This document shows, piece by piece, positions 16,247 to 23,777 of a stretch of 64,000 bases of DNA (position 1 is its first letter; every line of letters starts with the position of its first letter). The translations under genes were made by a program, and so were the position numbers. The notes below the pieces were generated by a model that was not told where the DNA came from, ran no database searches, and was given only the letters and a program-made list of their open reading frames with translations. Origin of the DNA: an uncultured Caldilineaceae bacterium (GTDB lineage: Bacteria; Chloroflexota; Anaerolineae; Caldilineales; Caldilineaceae); NCBI GenBank assembly GCA_951813625.1, contig CATOTS010000001.1, forward strand, positions 167,928 through 231,927, given 5' to 3'.

Positions 16247-17485
16247 ATGACCAGACTGGCGATCCTAGGGGGTGAACCGCTTCGGAGCCCTTCGAAGGCG
16301 TGGCCGAACTGGCCCGAACCCTCGGAGCGGGCGGTAGAGCTGGTCGCGGAGGTGGTTCGCAGCGGGCAGTGGGCGGACGGCGGCCCCAAAGAGCGACAGT
16401 TTGCACAGGCATTTGCCGAATTCAGCGGGGCCAAATACTGCGTGCCGGTGGCAAATGGGACGGTTGCGATCCAGTTGGCGCTGGAGGCGCTGGACATTGG
16501 CGCCTACGACGAAGTCATTGTACCGGGACAGACATGGCAGGCGACGGCAGCGGCGTGCATCGACGTGAATGCCGTTCCCGTCCTGGTCGACATTGATCCT
16601 GAGACATATTGTTTGGACGCGGCCCAGGCGGAAGCGGCGATCACACCGCGGACGCGTGCGATCATTGTTACGCATCTGTACGGCGCGATGGCTGATATGG
16701 ATGCGTTGCCCGAGCTGGCGCGCAGGCACGATCTCAAACTGATTGAGGACTGCGCGCATCAGCACGGATCGCAATGGAATGGAAAGGGCGTGGGTGGACT
16801 GGGCGACGCCGGCGCGTTCAGCCTGCAGCTGTCGAAGGTCCTAACCTCAGGTGAAGGGGGACTGACCCTGACGAATAGCTGGGAGCTGATGCAGAGGCTC
16901 CACTCACTGCGCAATTGCGGACGTCCATTCCGGGCCGGCTCGCCGACAGTGCAGGGCGGGAATTTCCGCATCACGGAGCTGCAGGCGGCGCTGCTGCTGG
17001 CGCAGATGGAGTCGATGGATGCGCGCGTTGACCGTCGCGACGGGAACGCCCAGTATCTCAATCGGCAGCTGGGAGAGATCCCGGGCATCGGGCCGATGAA
17101 GCGGTATTCGCAGATTACGCGGCAGTCCTATTACTGCTTTACCTTTCGTTTCAGTTCGGCGGCCTGGGATGGGATAGGGGTGGCGGCGTTTCGGAAGGCG
17201 TTGGGGGCGGAAACAGGGCTGAGCGTCGGCTCGACATATGAGCCGCTGAACAACTGTGCCCTGTATCAGCCGCATACCAAGCGGCGTCACAGGCTCAATG
17301 AAGATTACTGGAAGGCCATCGATCCTTCTCGTTTTGAATTGCCGGTTTGTCAGAAGGCATTTGCGGACGAAGCAGTTGTTATCGGGCACTCCTTTTTGCT
17401 GGGCGAGCGGGTTGAAATGGAGGAGGTCACCAAGGCTGTTGAGAAGATTTATGACAACCGGGAAGAGCTCAGGAGCCTGGCTTGA
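16247..17485 (+). CDS. DegT/DnrJ/EryC1/StrS-family PLP aminotransferase
   Basis: A 412-residue sugar-aminotransferase-type enzyme. The N-terminus LAILGGEPLR is the family's usual opening, VPGQTWQATAAACIDVNAVP forms the cofactor region, IEDCAHQHGS contributes the phosphate-side Asp, and the PLP lysine lies in SLQLSKVLTSGEGG. Features such as the His-rich C-terminal part (YQPHTKRRHRLNEDYW) resemble the AHBA-synthase / scyllo-inosose aminotransferase branch, so the substrate may be a cyclitol or keto-sugar rather than a nucleotide sugar. It opens a four-gene plus-strand run with a deacetylase, nucleotidyltransferase and PAP2 gene. Substrate assignment is uncertain. Confidence 0.88.
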   Translation: MTRLAILGGEPLRSPSKAWPNWPEPSERAVELVAEVVRSGQWADGGPKERQFAQAFAEFSGAKYCVPVANGTVAIQLALEALDIGAYDEVIVPGQTWQATAAACIDVNAVPVLVDIDPETYCLDAAQAEAAITPRTRAIIVTHLYGAMADMDALPELARRHDLKLIEDCAHQHGSQWNGKGVGGLGDAGAFSLQLSKVLTSGEGGLTLTNSWELMQRLHSLRNCGRPFRAGSPTVQGGNFRITELQAALLLAQMESMDARVDRRDGNAQYLNRQLGEIPGIGPMKRYSQITRQSYYCFTFRFSSAAWDGIGVAAFRKALGAETGLSVGSTYEPLNNCALYQPHTKRRHRLNEDYWKAIDPSRFELPVCQKAFADEAVVIGHSFLLGERVEMEEVTKAVEKIYDNREELRSLA

Positions 17486-17629
17486 TAACGTGCGGGGCCG
17501 GTGCCGGCTCAGCTCAGTTGTGTAAGTGGCGTCGAATGTGGTCCGGCAGCCTTGTATGGGATCTGAACTGCGAAGTCGCGCAGGAAGTGAAATGGCGCGA
17601 AAACGCCGCTTGATATGGGAGAACTATCG

Positions 17630-18409
17630 ATGACGAAGCGCGTTTCGCCGTGGCCAGGCAGGCGCCAGGGCGCGGTCTCGCTGACGTTTGACGATGGGGC
17701 CGCGTCGCAGCTGGAACTGGCGGTCCCCATGCTGAATGAATTGGCGCTGCGAGGCACGTTTTATCTCAATCCCAAGGAGGGCTTTGAAGGGAAGTTGGCG
17801 CCCTGGAAGGATGTGGCGGCCGCCGGGCATGAGTTGGGGAATCACACTGTCAGCCATCCTTGCGCCGCCAACAACGTTGCAGCAGCGGCCGGTCATGCCC
17901 GCCGGGGACGCGGCGAGAATAGGCGGCGTACGTTAGAGGAAATGACACTGGACGAGATGGAAGCGGACATTGTGGAGGCGTCTCGCCGGATTCGGGCGCT
18001 CGTCCCGGAACAGGGCGCCATTTCGTTTGCCTATCCTTGTTACCAGTCATTTGTCGGCAGAGGTGTCAGCAGGCAGAGCTATGTTCCGCTGGTGGCGCGC
18101 CATTGCATCGCGGGGCGGGGCGTGGGAGAGAAACCGGTAGCGAACGACCCCGTATATTGCGACCTGGCCTACGTTTGGGGTTGGCGCTGCGAGCGGATGA
18201 GAGGCGCTGAACTTGTGGGATTGGCCGAGTCGGCGGTAGCGGATGGCCGTTGGGCTGTACTGGTCTTTCATGGGATCCATGAGGGGCACCTTCCGATCGG
18301 GGAACGCGATCTGGCCGAACTGTGCAGTTACCTCGCCCGCCAGCGGGAGCGGGTCTGGACGGCGCCGGTGGCAAGAGTCGCGGAACAGCTCCTTGCGTGG
18401 CGTGAATGA
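17630..18409 (+). CDS. Polysaccharide deacetylase (NodB-like)
   Basis: A 259-residue carbohydrate esterase family 4 protein. The metal-binding Asp-Asp motif is in SLTFDDGAASQ and the His-x3-His motif is in ELGNHTVSHPC. The later motif includes FAYPCYQSF and the C-terminal His is in LVFHGIHEG. There is no signal peptide, so it may act in the cytoplasm on a small N-acetyl substrate. ATG 17630 is preferred because GGGAG lies 9 bases upstream; an in-frame ATG occurs at 17615. It probably works on the same product as the aminotransferase before it. Confidence 0.88.
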   Translation: MTKRVSPWPGRRQGAVSLTFDDGAASQLELAVPMLNELALRGTFYLNPKEGFEGKLAPWKDVAAAGHELGNHTVSHPCAANNVAAAAGHARRGRGENRRRTLEEMTLDEMEADIVEASRRIRALVPEQGAISFAYPCYQSFVGRGVSRQSYVPLVARHCIAGRGVGEKPVANDPVYCDLAYVWGWRCERMRGAELVGLAESAVADGRWAVLVFHGIHEGHLPIGERDLAELCSYLARQRERVWTAPVARVAEQLLAWRE

Positions 18410-18527
18410 GCGCAACTGGCTTGAAGTTTTCCATGGATTCAGAGTGGATGGCGACCGGTTGATTCGAGTTGCCCGAAGGATACCCATTTCTGGCGCCGAA
18501 GGTCGCTGGAGGTGTCGCGGGCTACAA

Positions 18528-18557
18528 TTGGCGGATCGTAGACGCCGCATTTAGAAT
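18528..18557 (+). promoter_or_regulatory. Possible promoter before the nucleotidyltransferase gene
   Basis: TTGGCG (18528-18533) and TAGAAT (18552-18557) are 18 bases apart. The match is moderate and lies in the 203-bp gap after the deacetylase gene. Confidence 0.35.
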
Positions 18558-18612
18558 GTGCCGGGGACGGCGGGCCGTCCCACGGCAGGCAATTCACTTT
18601 CAATGAGTTATC

Positions 18613-19440
18613 GTGAGCGAAACGCAGAAGAGATTCGACGCTTTTATTACAGCCGGCTATGACCCGGACAGGCTGGACAAGGTCAGCGCGGCGGCGGGGG
18701 TGGCGCACAAGTCGCTGGTGCCGGTGGCGGGTATGCCGATGGCGTGGCATGTCGTGCAGGCGCTGCGGGAGTGCGAGCGCGTCGGCGAGATCGTTGTGGT
18801 GGGGATCGAGCCGGGAGAGATTGATTTTGGTGTCGAAGTCCATCACGTGCCGAACCAGCCCAGTTTGTGGGCCAGCCAGAATGCCGGGCTGCGAAAGCTC
18901 CAGGAGCTGAACGCGGAGGACCGCTACCTGCTTGCACTTTCGGCGGACACAGCGCTGCTGACTGGTGAGATCATTGACCGCTTCATTGACGCGTGCGCGC
19001 CGTTGACGCTGGAGGCGTACTGGGGCATCGTGCGGAAGGATGTCATGCTCGCCTCCTTTCCGCAGAGCAAGCGGACCTATTTGCCGTTGCGGGAGGGCTC
19101 ATTCTGCAGCAGCGATCTCTACCTGGGCCGGTTGTCGGCCGGCCTCCGCATCCAGGAGCGGATTCGTTACTTCATCGAGCATCGAAAAAACGTTGTGGCG
19201 CAGATTTGGAAGCTTGGCCTGCCCACACTGTTCAAGTTTGTGACACGCAGGCTTGCGATCGACGATATTGTCGATTTCGCCTACAGCTTTGCGGAGCTTC
19301 GGGGCAGTCCGGTGGAATTTCCGGTGGCGGAGGCGGGTATGGACATTGACAAGCCGGAGCAACTGGCGCAGGTTGAGGCCTATCTGCGGGAGAATCCCGA
19401 ACATCCGGCCAATTCCCGGTCCCGCGGGACGGGGCAGTGA
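18613..19440 (+). CDS. MobA-like nucleotidyltransferase-fold protein
   Basis: A 275-residue protein starting with GTG. The N-terminus FDAFITAGYDPDRLD...HKSLVPVAGMPMAWHVVQAL is that of the NTP-transferase (GT-A) family, with a modified GG-x-S/R loop and a conserved Lys before LVPV. The metal-type Asp is in LLALSADTALL. The second half is helical and includes RYFIEHRKNVVAQIWKLG; it ends with GMDIDKPEQLAQVEAYL, the usual end of MobA-like enzymes. It could attach a nucleotide to a sugar, cyclitol or cofactor. The next gene starts 13 bases on, so they are co-transcribed. Confidence 0.75.
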   Translation: MSETQKRFDAFITAGYDPDRLDKVSAAAGVAHKSLVPVAGMPMAWHVVQALRECERVGEIVVVGIEPGEIDFGVEVHHVPNQPSLWASQNAGLRKLQELNAEDRYLLALSADTALLTGEIIDRFIDACAPLTLEAYWGIVRKDVMLASFPQSKRTYLPLREGSFCSSDLYLGRLSAGLRIQERIRYFIEHRKNVVAQIWKLGLPTLFKFVTRRLAIDDIVDFAYSFAELRGSPVEFPVAEAGMDIDKPEQLAQVEAYLRENPEHPANSRSRGTGQ

Positions 19441-19453
19441 GCAGATTGTGAGC

Positions 19454-20008
19454 ATGCGATCGTACCTGGAGAGGCTGTCTGTCTTGGACGAGAGGTTCAG
19501 CGCGAGGGCGGTCCTGAGCGAAGAACAGCTGTCGAAGCGCCGCCCTCTTTACTGGCTGGCCCACGTCGGCGCGCATCTGGGCGACTCGGTTGTGTGGCTG
19601 CTGGTGACGCTGATTCTGTGGCGTCAGGCGGGGGCCGACGAGCAAAAGCGGGGCAGCCTGATCGGGTGGGCGTTGTCATTTGCGGGCGGGCTGGTTGGGA
19701 CGCTGCTGGTCAAGCAGCTGGTGCGCCGTTCGCGCCCCGGCAGCGGCCGACTTCTCTATGGGGGCGGCGCGGATGTGCACAGTTTTCCCAGCGGACACGG
19801 TGTACGCTGTGGGGTGATATTGACTTGGGCGAGCGTGTTCTGGCCGGCGGCCGGGAAGCTGGCCCCATTGCTGGTGCTGTGGGTCAGCTGGGCCAGGGTG
19901 GCGTTGAACATTCACTACATTGGCGATATTGTTGTCGGACTCCTGTTGGGCATTGGACTGTCGCGCTTCATTCGGGGACGAGTAGCGGGACGCGGCAAGA
20001 AAATGTAA
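19454..20008 (+). CDS. PAP2-family membrane phosphatase
   Basis: A 184-residue protein with about five membrane helices and the three PAP2 motifs: KQLVRRSRPG, FPSGH and a final ARVALNIHYIGD. Such enzymes remove phosphate from lipid phosphates, including undecaprenyl pyrophosphate and phosphatidic acid. ATG 19454 was chosen; GTG 19448 is equally possible. A longer open frame begins inside the upstream gene but has no coding character there. Position suggests it belongs to the envelope-glycan run before it. Confidence 0.88.
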   Translation: MRSYLERLSVLDERFSARAVLSEEQLSKRRPLYWLAHVGAHLGDSVVWLLVTLILWRQAGADEQKRGSLIGWALSFAGGLVGTLLVKQLVRRSRPGSGRLLYGGGADVHSFPSGHGVRCGVILTWASVFWPAAGKLAPLLVLWVSWARVALNIHYIGDIVVGLLLGIGLSRFIRGRVAGRGKKM

Positions 20009-20050
20009 TGGGGAAAGGGGACGGGCGGGTTGCGTGGGGCCAATCCGGTT

Positions 20051-22192
20051 TCAGCGGCGCTCGATCCAGTATCTGTAAGAAGCCTCTTCGGTTGTCCCTG
20101 GTGTCAAACCACTTATAGTCAGGACCACTCCTTTGCCGGGGTCCAGGCCATCGACGTCGATGCGGAGTCTGCCGTTCGCCGCGACCTGCGCGCGTTCGAC
20201 GTGAGCAAGCACGCCGTCGTCGAAGGCCATCGTCTGCAGGAGCCACTCCTGCGGTAGGCGGTTGTCGGTCAACAGCCAGCCTTCGCTGTCCCAGCCGTCC
20301 TCTCCCTGTTCGAAGTCGGTGACGTAGTCAATTGCCGGGATGGCGATATCGTCGATGAACCATCCGGGGGCGTTGACGGCATCGTCGGTTACGTACTCAA
20401 AGCGAAGGAGTATTTCGTCGCCGGCATAAGGGCTCAGGTCAAAGGACTCCTGAATCCAGGCGGGAGACTCGTTGCTGGGCGCGGCAATGCTTCTGGCGGT
20501 GTAGGCGTGGCCGAAGCTGTTTCCGCTGGGGTTTGCCGTGGTCGTGCGCTGGCCCGGCAGAATGTCCCACTTGCGCCCGTCGCGGCTGACCAGGACGTAA
20601 CCGTAGTCGTAGTCCTCTTCGATGTCGAACCACATTTGCACGTACATTGTCAGGTCGGAGCCGGCGGGCAGGCTGGAAAAGTCGAAGGCGCGCGTCAGGC
20701 GGCAGTCGGATTCATCGGCGCGATTGCTCCACCAGGCGTAGTTGCCGCTGTAGGGTTGCGTATTCGCGAAACGGGTGCCGGTCATCCCTTCAAAGTGGAA
20801 GGATAGATCGCCGCTGCCTCGAAGGGCGATGTAGTCTACGCCGAAGTTGCGGACGGCGGCTTCGCTTGGCCGCTGGGGATAGCGGTAGAAGCTCTCTGCC
20901 AGGGAGGGCGGAGGCAGTTGCAGTTGGCGGTAGCCGTAGACTCCCTGCTTTCCGAGGGCGGTGTATTGGTTGGCGTAGTTGGCGATGATCCAGTCGGCAA
21001 ATAGTTCCTCGAAAGTCAGGCTCAGACCTGCCTGGTGGAGCGCATTTGTGAAGCCCTGGATGCCGTTGGCGGTCTGAGAGACGACCGCCTGTGTCAGTTC
21101 GTCGCCAAACCTTTGCAGGAAGTAGGCCATGAAGAGATAGGCGCTGCCGTAATGGCGGCCGTTGCCGTCCGGACTGACGCTCCAGGTGTTCAGCTGTGTG
21201 TCGGGATGGACGGTGTAGCGGCGAGCGAAGTTCAGATCGGGAGGATAGCCGACGACTTCCTGGGCGAGTTCGCTCATCCCTTCGTTGACCCAGGTTTCCT
21301 CGTTGCGGTCGTTGTGCCAGTGGACCATGTGCTGAAACTCGTGAGCGAGGACGGTCTCATAGTGGTCAAACCCGTTTCCTCGGTTCAGCCAGTCCAGGTT
21401 GATATAGAACATTTCCTTCTGATTGGAGAAGGGATTGGCAACTGCGCTGTAGAGATCGGCGCTGGAAAAGTAACCAGCGATGCCGCGTCCGAGGCCGGAG
21501 GCGTGGAGAATGTGAAGGCGGGGATCGGCGTCGATGCCGGGGCTCGGTTCTTTGCCGAAGAAGTCGCGTACAAGTGGGTAGATAGTCTGGGCGAAGTTAT
21601 CGGCGGATGCTGAAAGGGCCGGGAGGTCGGTTTCGCGGCTGCTCTCCACCCAGAGGTAGGTTACTTCGTTCATGTAACGCAGCTCGGCCTCAATCTGATG
21701 TTGCTGGTTGCTGTCGAGGTCAGAGACCCAAAAGGGAGCCCGATCTCCAACGGAAAGCGGAGGGCCGGGCACGGTCTGCGGGATGCTGGTAACGCCGGGG
21801 CGCAGGCGCAGCGCCAGATCGCGCAGATCGCGCAGCGGTGGATCGACCTGTTGGCTGTTCAGCGCGGCCGGCGCCGTGGGAACTGACCGGCCGGCCCGGT
21901 CAACTTCAGTTTGTTGGAGAGCTGCGTTATCGGGTAGGGAAGACTCCGAGGTTTCGGGGACGACCTGGCTGTGCAGGCTGACCCGGGGCGCATGTTCGCT
22001 GGGGCTACGCTGAGAGAAAAGAGAATCGGCGAGAGAGGAGCAAGCCCCGAGGACTCCACATAGGAAAAGGGAGGCCAAAACGGCAATTACCGAAAGGGGT
22101 CTTCGATTTTGGCAGCGCGAAGGGCGGGCGGGTAGTCTTCGGGCCGCTGTTCGAACCGGAGGCGGATTGCCGAACCGTCTGTCAGGATCCAT
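20051..22192 (-). CDS. Secreted lipoprotein metalloprotease, immune-inhibitor-A-like
   Basis: A 713-residue protein with a basic N-terminus, hydrophobic stretch and lipobox (GVLGAC, Cys at about 51), so it should be membrane-tethered outside the cell. The zinc motif HEFQHMVHW and downstream ETWVNEGMSELAQE give the HExxH...E arrangement of M6-type and related gluzincins. The C-terminal half has beta-rich regions with YSGNYAWWSN, DYDYGYVLVSRDG and GWFIDDIAIP, which occur in immune inhibitor A-like and MAM/jelly-roll domains. Function: extracellular protein degradation. It is convergent with the PAP2 gene, and the start may be shifted within the basic N-terminus. Confidence 0.85.
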   Translation of the reverse strand: MDPDRRFGNPPPVRTAARRLPARPSRCQNRRPLSVIAVLASLFLCGVLGACSSLADSLFSQRSPSEHAPRVSLHSQVVPETSESSLPDNAALQQTEVDRAGRSVPTAPAALNSQQVDPPLRDLRDLALRLRPGVTSIPQTVPGPPLSVGDRAPFWVSDLDSNQQHQIEAELRYMNEVTYLWVESSRETDLPALSASADNFAQTIYPLVRDFFGKEPSPGIDADPRLHILHASGLGRGIAGYFSSADLYSAVANPFSNQKEMFYINLDWLNRGNGFDHYETVLAHEFQHMVHWHNDRNEETWVNEGMSELAQEVVGYPPDLNFARRYTVHPDTQLNTWSVSPDGNGRHYGSAYLFMAYFLQRFGDELTQAVVSQTANGIQGFTNALHQAGLSLTFEELFADWIIANYANQYTALGKQGVYGYRQLQLPPPSLAESFYRYPQRPSEAAVRNFGVDYIALRGSGDLSFHFEGMTGTRFANTQPYSGNYAWWSNRADESDCRLTRAFDFSSLPAGSDLTMYVQMWFDIEEDYDYGYVLVSRDGRKWDILPGQRTTTANPSGNSFGHAYTARSIAAPSNESPAWIQESFDLSPYAGDEILLRFEYVTDDAVNAPGWFIDDIAIPAIDYVTDFEQGEDGWDSEGWLLTDNRLPQEWLLQTMAFDDGVLAHVERAQVAANGRLRIDVDGLDPGKGVVLTISGLTPGTTEEASYRYWIERR

Positions 22193-22273
22193 ATCGCGCC
22201 GGAACGGGAGTTGGTGGAAGGCAAGAGGGTGTGAGCGAGGCCGTTGGAGCCAATGGATCCAGGATGGCGGGGC

Positions 22274-23188
22274 TCATTTCAGTTTCTGGCCGAGGACGCG
22301 ATGTTCGAGGCCGGGGGCTATCGTCCGCTCGGTGGCGTCCCAAGCTATGGGAGGCGGCTTGGGCGGTTCGAAATTGCGAAATACGCGGGCAAGGAGGGCG
22401 ACGGCGACGGCTACATAGACGATGCTGCCAAGAAACCAGATCATGCCTCCGCTTATCATCTGATCCTGCAAGGCCGTAAGGCCCGAGACGGCGAAGCGGT
22501 CGACATAGTAATCATAGGCAGGGGTGCGGCGGAAGGCAAGCGTAACGCCTGTCACCATGTTGGGCACCTCTCCGCCGATGATGATGTAAAGAAAGCCGAC
22601 AATCGGGGAAAGGGTGGGACGTAGGCGGGGCCCTGTGCCGAGCGGATGCCACCAGAAAAGCATGTAGGTAATCCAGACGCCCCAGAGTGAGAGGCGATAG
22701 AGAGCTGGATGGGCGAGCAGGCGGTTGGAGACGGCCGGCTCGTGCCAGAGGAGGAAGACGCTGAATGCAAAGAGCCAGAGGACGAGAGGGTGTGAGGCAT
22801 GGCGGAGGAAACGGCCGGAAGGAGTCGACTCATTGCGTATTCTGACGGTCCAACGACGGGCGGGCGCGGGAAGGGCGCGCATGATGATGTGAGCGGGACA
22901 TGCCAGCCACAAGAGCGGCGGCGCCAGGAGGCCGATGAGAATTTGTTGGGCTGTTCTGCCGATTAGCAACTCTTGCTGGAGGGAGACGAGCGGGGAGAGG
23001 AAAGCCAGGGCAAGGGCCCCCGCGCCGGCTAGGAAGCTAAAGAGGCGACCGGTGGTGGCCAGCGGGGCGCGTTTTCGGTTCAGACGCGACCAAGCCCACA
23101 GATAGGGCACGACGATGAGCAACAGGGCCGCGGTCGAGCCGGGCAGAAAGGTCCAGTCCTGCAACAGGGCCGGGATCGAGTATTCCAT
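22274..23188 (-). CDS. ctaG: caa3-type cytochrome c oxidase assembly factor CtaG
   Basis: A 304-residue membrane protein with about seven hydrophobic helices. The family signatures are WHEPAVSNRLLAHPALYRL, the TYMLFWWHPLG motif and DQMISGGMIWFLG. CtaG of this type helps insert copper into caa3 oxidases. ATG 23188 was chosen because the extra residues of a longer open frame (to 23740) overlap the divergent alkyltransferase-like gene and are not membrane-like. No oxidase subunit gene is in the window. Confidence 0.9.
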   Translation of the reverse strand: MEYSIPALLQDWTFLPGSTAALLLIVVPYLWAWSRLNRKRAPLATTGRLFSFLAGAGALALAFLSPLVSLQQELLIGRTAQQILIGLLAPPLLWLACPAHIIMRALPAPARRWTVRIRNESTPSGRFLRHASHPLVLWLFAFSVFLLWHEPAVSNRLLAHPALYRLSLWGVWITYMLFWWHPLGTGPRLRPTLSPIVGFLYIIIGGEVPNMVTGVTLAFRRTPAYDYYVDRFAVSGLTALQDQMISGGMIWFLGSIVYVAVAVALLARVFRNFEPPKPPPIAWDATERTIAPGLEHRVLGQKLK

Positions 23189-23225
23189 GGGTGGAAGGAT
23201 AGACGCGGATGGAGGAAAAGACAAA

Positions 23226-23277
23226 CGGGCCGGTGACGGTGACAGGTGGCCAGTCGCCGGTTGCCAGGAACGGCAGG
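23226..23277 (+). repeat. Short GTGGCCAGT-type repeat tract
   Basis: The gap between ctaG and the alkyltransferase-like gene contains GACAGGTGGCCAGTCGCCGG then TTGCCAGGAACGG. It belongs to the same loose family as the tracts near 4.2, 41.5 and 49.8 kb. Confidence 0.5.
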
Positions 23278-23332
23278 AGACATAGACTCTGGGAAGAAGA
23301 ATTGCGGCTGGGCGGGGTGGGAGGAGGATTGG

Positions 23333-23710
23333 ATGGCTGGAGTCGATGAGAGTGTATACGGTCAGATATTGATGGTGGTCCAGCAGATCCCGCGGGGACG
23401 GGTGGCGACATACGGCCAGATTGCCTGGATCGTGGGCGCGGCGACGCCGCGGATGGCCGGGTACGCGTTGGGCGGGCTGCCGGCGGACACGGAGATCCCG
23501 TGGCAGCGGGTAGTCAACAGCGGGGGCGGCATCAGTCCGCGCGGCGACCCCCTGGCGACGGACCGACAACGGAAGCGGCTGGCTGAGGAGGGGGTTGCGT
23601 TCCTGTCGGACGGGCGCATCGATCTCGACCGTTTCGGTTGGGCAGGACCGGAGCCGGATTGGCTGGAGGCGCACGGATTCGCGGTCGTGCCCTGGCGGGC
23701 GCGGCGCTGA
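23333..23710 (+). CDS. Alkyltransferase-like protein (ATL), Cys replaced by Trp
   Basis: A 125-residue protein with the DNA-binding fold of O6-alkylguanine transferases (VYGQILMVVQQIPRGRVATY...ALGG). The active-site PCHRV is replaced by PWQRV, with Trp57 where the alkyl-accepting Cys would be. ATL proteins bind O6-alkylguanine without repairing it and flag it to nucleotide excision repair. GGAGG lies just upstream of ATG 23333. It is divergent from ctaG. The C-terminal extension after about residue 75 (DRQRKRLAEEGVAF) is usual for the subfamily. Confidence 0.92.
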   Translation: MAGVDESVYGQILMVVQQIPRGRVATYGQIAWIVGAATPRMAGYALGGLPADTEIPWQRVVNSGGGISPRGDPLATDRQRKRLAEEGVAFLSDGRIDLDRFGWAGPEPDWLEAHGFAVVPWRARR

Positions 23711-23777
23711 GCTGCCGGGATGCGGCCTAAACGGGGGCAAATACGAAGACCATCAGGCGGGGAGGACGACGCCTGCT

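Noticed and set aside
22274..23740. 488-residue version of CtaG extending to 23740
   Set aside because: The first 184 residues overlap the divergent alkyltransferase-like gene, are Pro/Arg-rich and not membrane-like; the CtaG family starts at 23188.
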